Assembly: GCA_910575405.1 (NCBI GenBank)
Contig: CAJTER010000026.1
Span: forward strand, 1 to 63,016
Direction: 5' to 3'
From: Clostridia bacterium
GTDB lineage: Bacteria; Bacillota; Clostridia; Peptostreptococcales; Anaerovoracaceae
Length of the DNA: 63,016 nt
In this document: piece by piece, positions 59,862 through 63,016 of the stretch
How the letters are laid out: every line of letters starts with the position of its first letter
Numbering within the stretch: the first letter of the stretch is position 1
Made by a program: the position numbers and the translations under genes
The notes under the pieces: generated by a model
Databases searched by the model: none
What the model was told of the DNA's origin: nothing
What the model saw: only the letters and a program-made list of their open reading frames with translations

Positions 59862-62816
59862 TTGGCAGATAAACACAAAAAACGTTCAAGCTCTGATGAC
59901 ATAAACGAATTTTTCGCTGAATTTACTAAAATAGATTCGTCGTCATCCGGCAACCGTCAGGATAACCGCAAAGGTGCGTCACCACAGCGTCAGCCCAGAC
60001 AGGCTGCTGCTAATTCAAAAAATAACGGCCCTGTACAGAATCCAAAAGGCCAGGCTGGCAGCGCCTCTTTTAATTCCACATCAAAAGGGAAGAAAAAGCA
60101 GAAAAAGAAAAAACATCGTGTGCTGAAAATTATTATACTGCTGATCGTACTTGGCATCCTCGGCGTAGGCTCTTATGTAGGCGTCCTGATTCTGACTGCC
60201 GAATATCATAGCATTGACGCAGACAACATTTACAGCCAGCTTAATCAGCGTTCCACAATATACGATTCCAACGGCAAGAAAATCGAAAGTGTATTTTCCG
60301 AGGAAGGAAACCGCGCCAACGTAATGTATGGGGACATTCCAGAAGATATGGTCAATGCCATCGTTGCCATTGAAGATAAAACCTTCTGGGAGCACCATGG
60401 CTTTAACTTTATCCGTATCATGGGCGCTATCAAGGAAAGCATATTGGGCGGCGGCCAGGTCAGCGGAACCAGTACTCTGACCCAGCAGCTCGCCCGTAAT
60501 GTATACCTGACCGAGCAAAAGAGCCAGCATTCGCTCAACAGAAAAATCGTGGAGGCCTATTATACGGTGCTCATTGAACAAAGCCTGACTAAGGAACAGA
60601 TTGTAGAAGCCTATCTCAATACGGTTTATCTGGGCTTTAACTGTTATGGCATTGAAGCTGCCTCTCAGGCTTATTTTGGAAAGAACGTAAAAAAGCTGGA
60701 TCTGCTGCAGTGTGTTGCCCTCGCTTCCCTGCCCCAGTCTCCAGACTCCTTTGCTCTGGTAAAATCCCGCCCTGTAGGCACAGTAGAGGTTGAAAAAAAG
60801 GATGTCCTTGCGGAAACAGAGAGCATTGTTTATGCCTATAATGGAGAGCTGTCTGAAAACCGCAGAAAGATGACTCTGAACAATATGGTCGATCAGGGAT
60901 ATATCAAGCAGTCGGAAGCCAATGAAGCACTTGACCAAAATCTGAAGAAAAAGATGAAGGTTTCTATAGAAAAAGGCAGCGGATTTGCGTCTTACTTTAC
61001 AGATTATGCCATTGAACAGATCACGAAGGACATTATGGAAGAATATGGATGGTCTAAAGAAGATGCCAGAAAGATGGTCTATAATGATGGTCTGAAGATC
61101 TATACAACTATGGATCGGAATGCTCAGAGAATTGCTACACGGGAATTTCGTCAGGGTTCTAACTACCCAGGCCTTACCAACATACGGACAGACAGCAATG
61201 GCAACATCCTGAATAATAAAACGGGAAAAATCCTGCTCTATGAATACAGCCGCTATTTTAATGATAAGGATCAATTTGTACTGAAAAAGAATGAGTTCAG
61301 GTGGAACAGCGACGGCAGTCTCACACTGTTTGCCGGTAACCGTCTCAACTTTTATGACGTAACGCTTTCCGATGGCTCAAAGGATATCAGCCCGACCTTT
61401 AAAAATCTGTATACACGGGAGGATGGCAAGCTTTATACAATTGAGGGCGGTGCGCTCTCGATTCCTCAGGGATATAAAACAAAGGATGCTGCCGGCAACT
61501 GTACGGTTTCAGCAAAATTCTTTACAGACTATCCGAAGTTCTTCCGCGAAAAGAGTGGAAAGCTCATTGTAGATGAAAAGAATTACAGTCTGAAACAGAA
61601 AGTGATACAGCCTCAGTCTGCCATTGTAATTATGGATCACAAGACAGGCGGTATCAAGGCCATGGTAGGTGGAAGAAATACAACCGGAAAGATGCTCTAC
61701 AACAGAGCCATCAACCCACGGCAGCCTGGTTCTTCCATCAAACCGTTAGCCGTATATTCTTCCGCACTGCAGATGTCTTACAAGAAGGCGAAAAAGGGAG
61801 AAGGCATGAGCCTTTCTAAATCCGATGGAAGCAGTTGGGGAAGCTATATCACGGCAGGAAGCGTTATAAACGATGCTCCAATGGTCGTAAATGGAAGGGC
61901 CTGGCCGAAAAACTGGTATACCGGTTATCGAGGCCGCATGACGCTCCGTACTGCAGTGGAGCAATCGGTAAACGTATGTGCTGTTAAGGTTTATCAGCAA
62001 ATGGGTCCTGAGTTCCCGACTTCCCAATTAAAGAAAATGGGTATTACCTCTATTGTAGAGGATGGCGATACCAACGACATGAACCCTGCTGCACTTGCTC
62101 TGGGCGGTATGACACATGGAATCTCACCGCTTCAAATGGCCGCAGCCTACGGTACATTCCCGAATCAGGGAATCTATACAGAACCGGTAACTTATACGAA
62201 AATCACCAACAGCAATGATGAAGTTCTGTTTGAAAAGGTTCCGAAGACAGAGGAAGCCCTGAATGAAGGTGTTGCTTATATTATGACCAGCATTCTGCGA
62301 AGCGTCGTCACAAATGGACTTGGAACTACCGCCTCCTTCGGGGGCCAGCCTGTAGCCGGAAAGACCGGTACGACAACAGATAATTTTGATGCCTGGTTTG
62401 TAGGTTTTACTCCACAATATTCTGCAGCTATGTGGATTGGAAATGACGTAAATATTGAGCTGACGGAAGGCTCTGCTGCCGCTGCCCGCCTGTGGCGTAC
62501 CATTATGAGCCAGGTCTGCGCTGATATGCCATATGGAGAATATCCAAAACGGCCGGATAATGTAACCCAAATTAATGGTGAATTCTATGTAAAGGGGACT
62601 TATTCAAGAGTTGCTGCTCCTGGCAATGGGTATGGAAGTTCTGCAACTGGAACATCATCGCAGCAGCAAAGCACTACGAGAAGAGTTGTCGCTCCATCAA
62701 CCAGGACACCATCCACACAGGCGCCAACTACACAGGCGCCAACTACACAGGCGCCAACTACGCAGCCACCGACTACACCGCCTTCTGAACCGGTTGAGGA
62801 TAACGGAGACGAATGA
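59862..62816 (+). CDS. class A penicillin-binding protein (PBP1A-like transglycosylase-transpeptidase)
   Basis: A 984-residue peptidoglycan synthase with a TTG start nine bases after CAGGAGGG. Order: basic Gln/Asn/Lys-rich cytosolic tail (1-80); one membrane helix (about 85-110); GT51 transglycosylase with IVAIEDKTFWEHHG and GTSTLTQQLARN; a long insert (about 390-570) that is not in short PBPs; then the transpeptidase with SxxK in PGSSIKP near residue 625, SVN (VEQSVNVCA) and KTGTT near 833. The last 60 residues are Ser/Thr/Pro rich with a five-residue repeat, probably an extracellular linker. It is monocistronic from a sigma-A promoter. Confidence 0.92.
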   Translation: MADKHKKRSSSDDINEFFAEFTKIDSSSSGNRQDNRKGASPQRQPRQAAANSKNNGPVQNPKGQAGSASFNSTSKGKKKQKKKKHRVLKIIILLIVLGILGVGSYVGVLILTAEYHSIDADNIYSQLNQRSTIYDSNGKKIESVFSEEGNRANVMYGDIPEDMVNAIVAIEDKTFWEHHGFNFIRIMGAIKESILGGGQVSGTSTLTQQLARNVYLTEQKSQHSLNRKIVEAYYTVLIEQSLTKEQIVEAYLNTVYLGFNCYGIEAASQAYFGKNVKKLDLLQCVALASLPQSPDSFALVKSRPVGTVEVEKKDVLAETESIVYAYNGELSENRRKMTLNNMVDQGYIKQSEANEALDQNLKKKMKVSIEKGSGFASYFTDYAIEQITKDIMEEYGWSKEDARKMVYNDGLKIYTTMDRNAQRIATREFRQGSNYPGLTNIRTDSNGNILNNKTGKILLYEYSRYFNDKDQFVLKKNEFRWNSDGSLTLFAGNRLNFYDVTLSDGSKDISPTFKNLYTREDGKLYTIEGGALSIPQGYKTKDAAGNCTVSAKFFTDYPKFFREKSGKLIVDEKNYSLKQKVIQPQSAIVIMDHKTGGIKAMVGGRNTTGKMLYNRAINPRQPGSSIKPLAVYSSALQMSYKKAKKGEGMSLSKSDGSSWGSYITAGSVINDAPMVVNGRAWPKNWYTGYRGRMTLRTAVEQSVNVCAVKVYQQMGPEFPTSQLKKMGITSIVEDGDTNDMNPAALALGGMTHGISPLQMAAAYGTFPNQGIYTEPVTYTKITNSNDEVLFEKVPKTEEALNEGVAYIMTSILRSVVTNGLGTTASFGGQPVAGKTGTTTDNFDAWFVGFTPQYSAAMWIGNDVNIELTEGSAAAARLWRTIMSQVCADMPYGEYPKRPDNVTQINGEFYVKGTYSRVAAPGNGYGSSATGTSSQQQSTTRRVVAPSTRTPSTQAPTTQAPTTQAPTTQPPTTPPSEPVEDNGDE
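62715..62775 (+). repeat. 15-base tandem repeat coding TQAPT in the PBP tail
   Basis: The unit CAGGCGCCAACTACA occurs about three times in a row, with a degenerate fourth copy, inside the coding sequence. It gives TQAPT repeats. Such in-frame repeats can change copy number by slippage. Confidence 0.8.
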
Positions 62817-62959
62817 TAGTGGCGCATACGAAAGAAGCTTCTCAATTCCGATAAAAAGGTGAGTCTCAAAAGGGGCTGCTGCATTGGAATGTTGATATGC
62901 TCCCTTTATGAGAGACAGTGAAACAAAAAAACACGATTGATCATGAAGGGAGTTTTTCT

Positions 62960-63016
62960 ATGCCAGTCAAAACGAAAGCGACACCTGAGGAGAAAATCAG
63001 GATTGCCCAATTATGT
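62960..63016 (+). CDS. start of an apparent transposase, cut by the right edge
   Basis: ATG at 62960 with GAAGGGAG ahead opens a frame that begins MPVKTKATPEEKIRIAQLC and runs off the window. The KATPEEKIRIAQ pattern looks like the first helix of a helix-turn-helix IS transposase (IS3/IS1202-like start). Inverted-repeat-like words lie upstream at 62860-62925 (GTGAGTCTCAAAAG, CCTTTATGAGAGAC), so the element edge may lie there. Too little is visible to name the family. Confidence 0.45.
   Translation, partial: MPVKTKATPEEKIRIAQLC

Noticed and set aside
62600-62862. Repeated frames and short repeats near the PBP C-terminus that look array-like
   Set aside because: The 15-base units are contiguous without spacers and are in frame with the PBP tail, so this is not a CRISPR array and the overlapping frames are shadows.

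Overview
The window looks like a piece of chromosome from an anaerobic, spore-forming Clostridia member (Bacillota). The pointers are an intact spoIIA operon (spoIIAA-spoIIAB-sigF), Gram-positive housekeeping genes (holA, comEC, a class A penicillin-binding protein, thiI with its cysteine desulfurase), strong AGGAGG ribosome binding sites, many NuoE/NuoF-like and enoate-reductase-like iron-sulfur flavoenzymes, and heavy use of sigma-54. The species cannot be named from sequence alone.

Layout. 1-3.9 kb: a leftward cell-surface polymer group (acyltransferase 3, TagB/TagF-like transferase, polysaccharide pyruvyl transferase). 4.0-5.5 kb: a small island with a Uma2-family protein and a truncated tyrosine integrase beside tRNA-Thr(CGT). 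5.6-10.4 kb: isochorismatase-like hydrolase, spoIIA operon, thiI and cysteine desulfurase. 10.5-23.9 kb: a leftward eight-gene catabolic operon (M24 creatinase-fold protein, beta-hydroxyacid dehydrogenase, OYE/Fe-S flavoenzyme, Zn alcohol dehydrogenase, GutM-like protein, SSF symporter, two 35-residue membrane peptides, SDR) flanked by two AcoR-like sigma-54 activators, with a -24/-12 promoter in front of it. 23.9-25.5 kb: a scar built from three broken genes, including a dead third sigma-54 activator.

25.5-31 kb: a lipoylation island (two lipoate-protein ligases, lipoyl synthase, a free-standing lipoyl domain, an AEC permease), with a second AEC permease transcribed divergently. Two sigma-54 promoters face away from each other, and a perfect palindrome lies exactly at their midpoint. 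31-36.2 kb: a structured leader RNA, an M28 peptidase lipoprotein and a two-component system whose response regulator carries an MpsC-like domain. 36.4-48.5 kb: a four-gene 2-oxoacid/acetoin-type dehydrogenase complex, a TRAP transporter with a gamma-resorcylate-decarboxylase-like amidohydrolase, and another sigma-54 activator. Each of these three transcription units has its own -24/-12 promoter, and they share upstream motifs. 49-54.8 kb: a three-subunit NuoE/NuoF plus NfnB/NuoG-fusion flavoprotein complex of the HydABC/Stn kind. 55-63 kb: EamA permease, holA, comEC, PBP1A, and the first codons of an apparent transposase at the right edge.

How the parts may work together (inference): one sigma-54 regulon appears to couple uptake of an aromatic or other organic acid (TRAP), its decarboxylation, a thiamine- and lipoate-dependent cleavage complex, and the machinery that lipoylates that complex. 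The NuoEF/NfnB-type complex could reoxidise the NADH produced. The second sigma-54 locus (12.7-21 kb) looks like an independent pathway for an unidentified substrate brought in by a sodium symporter.
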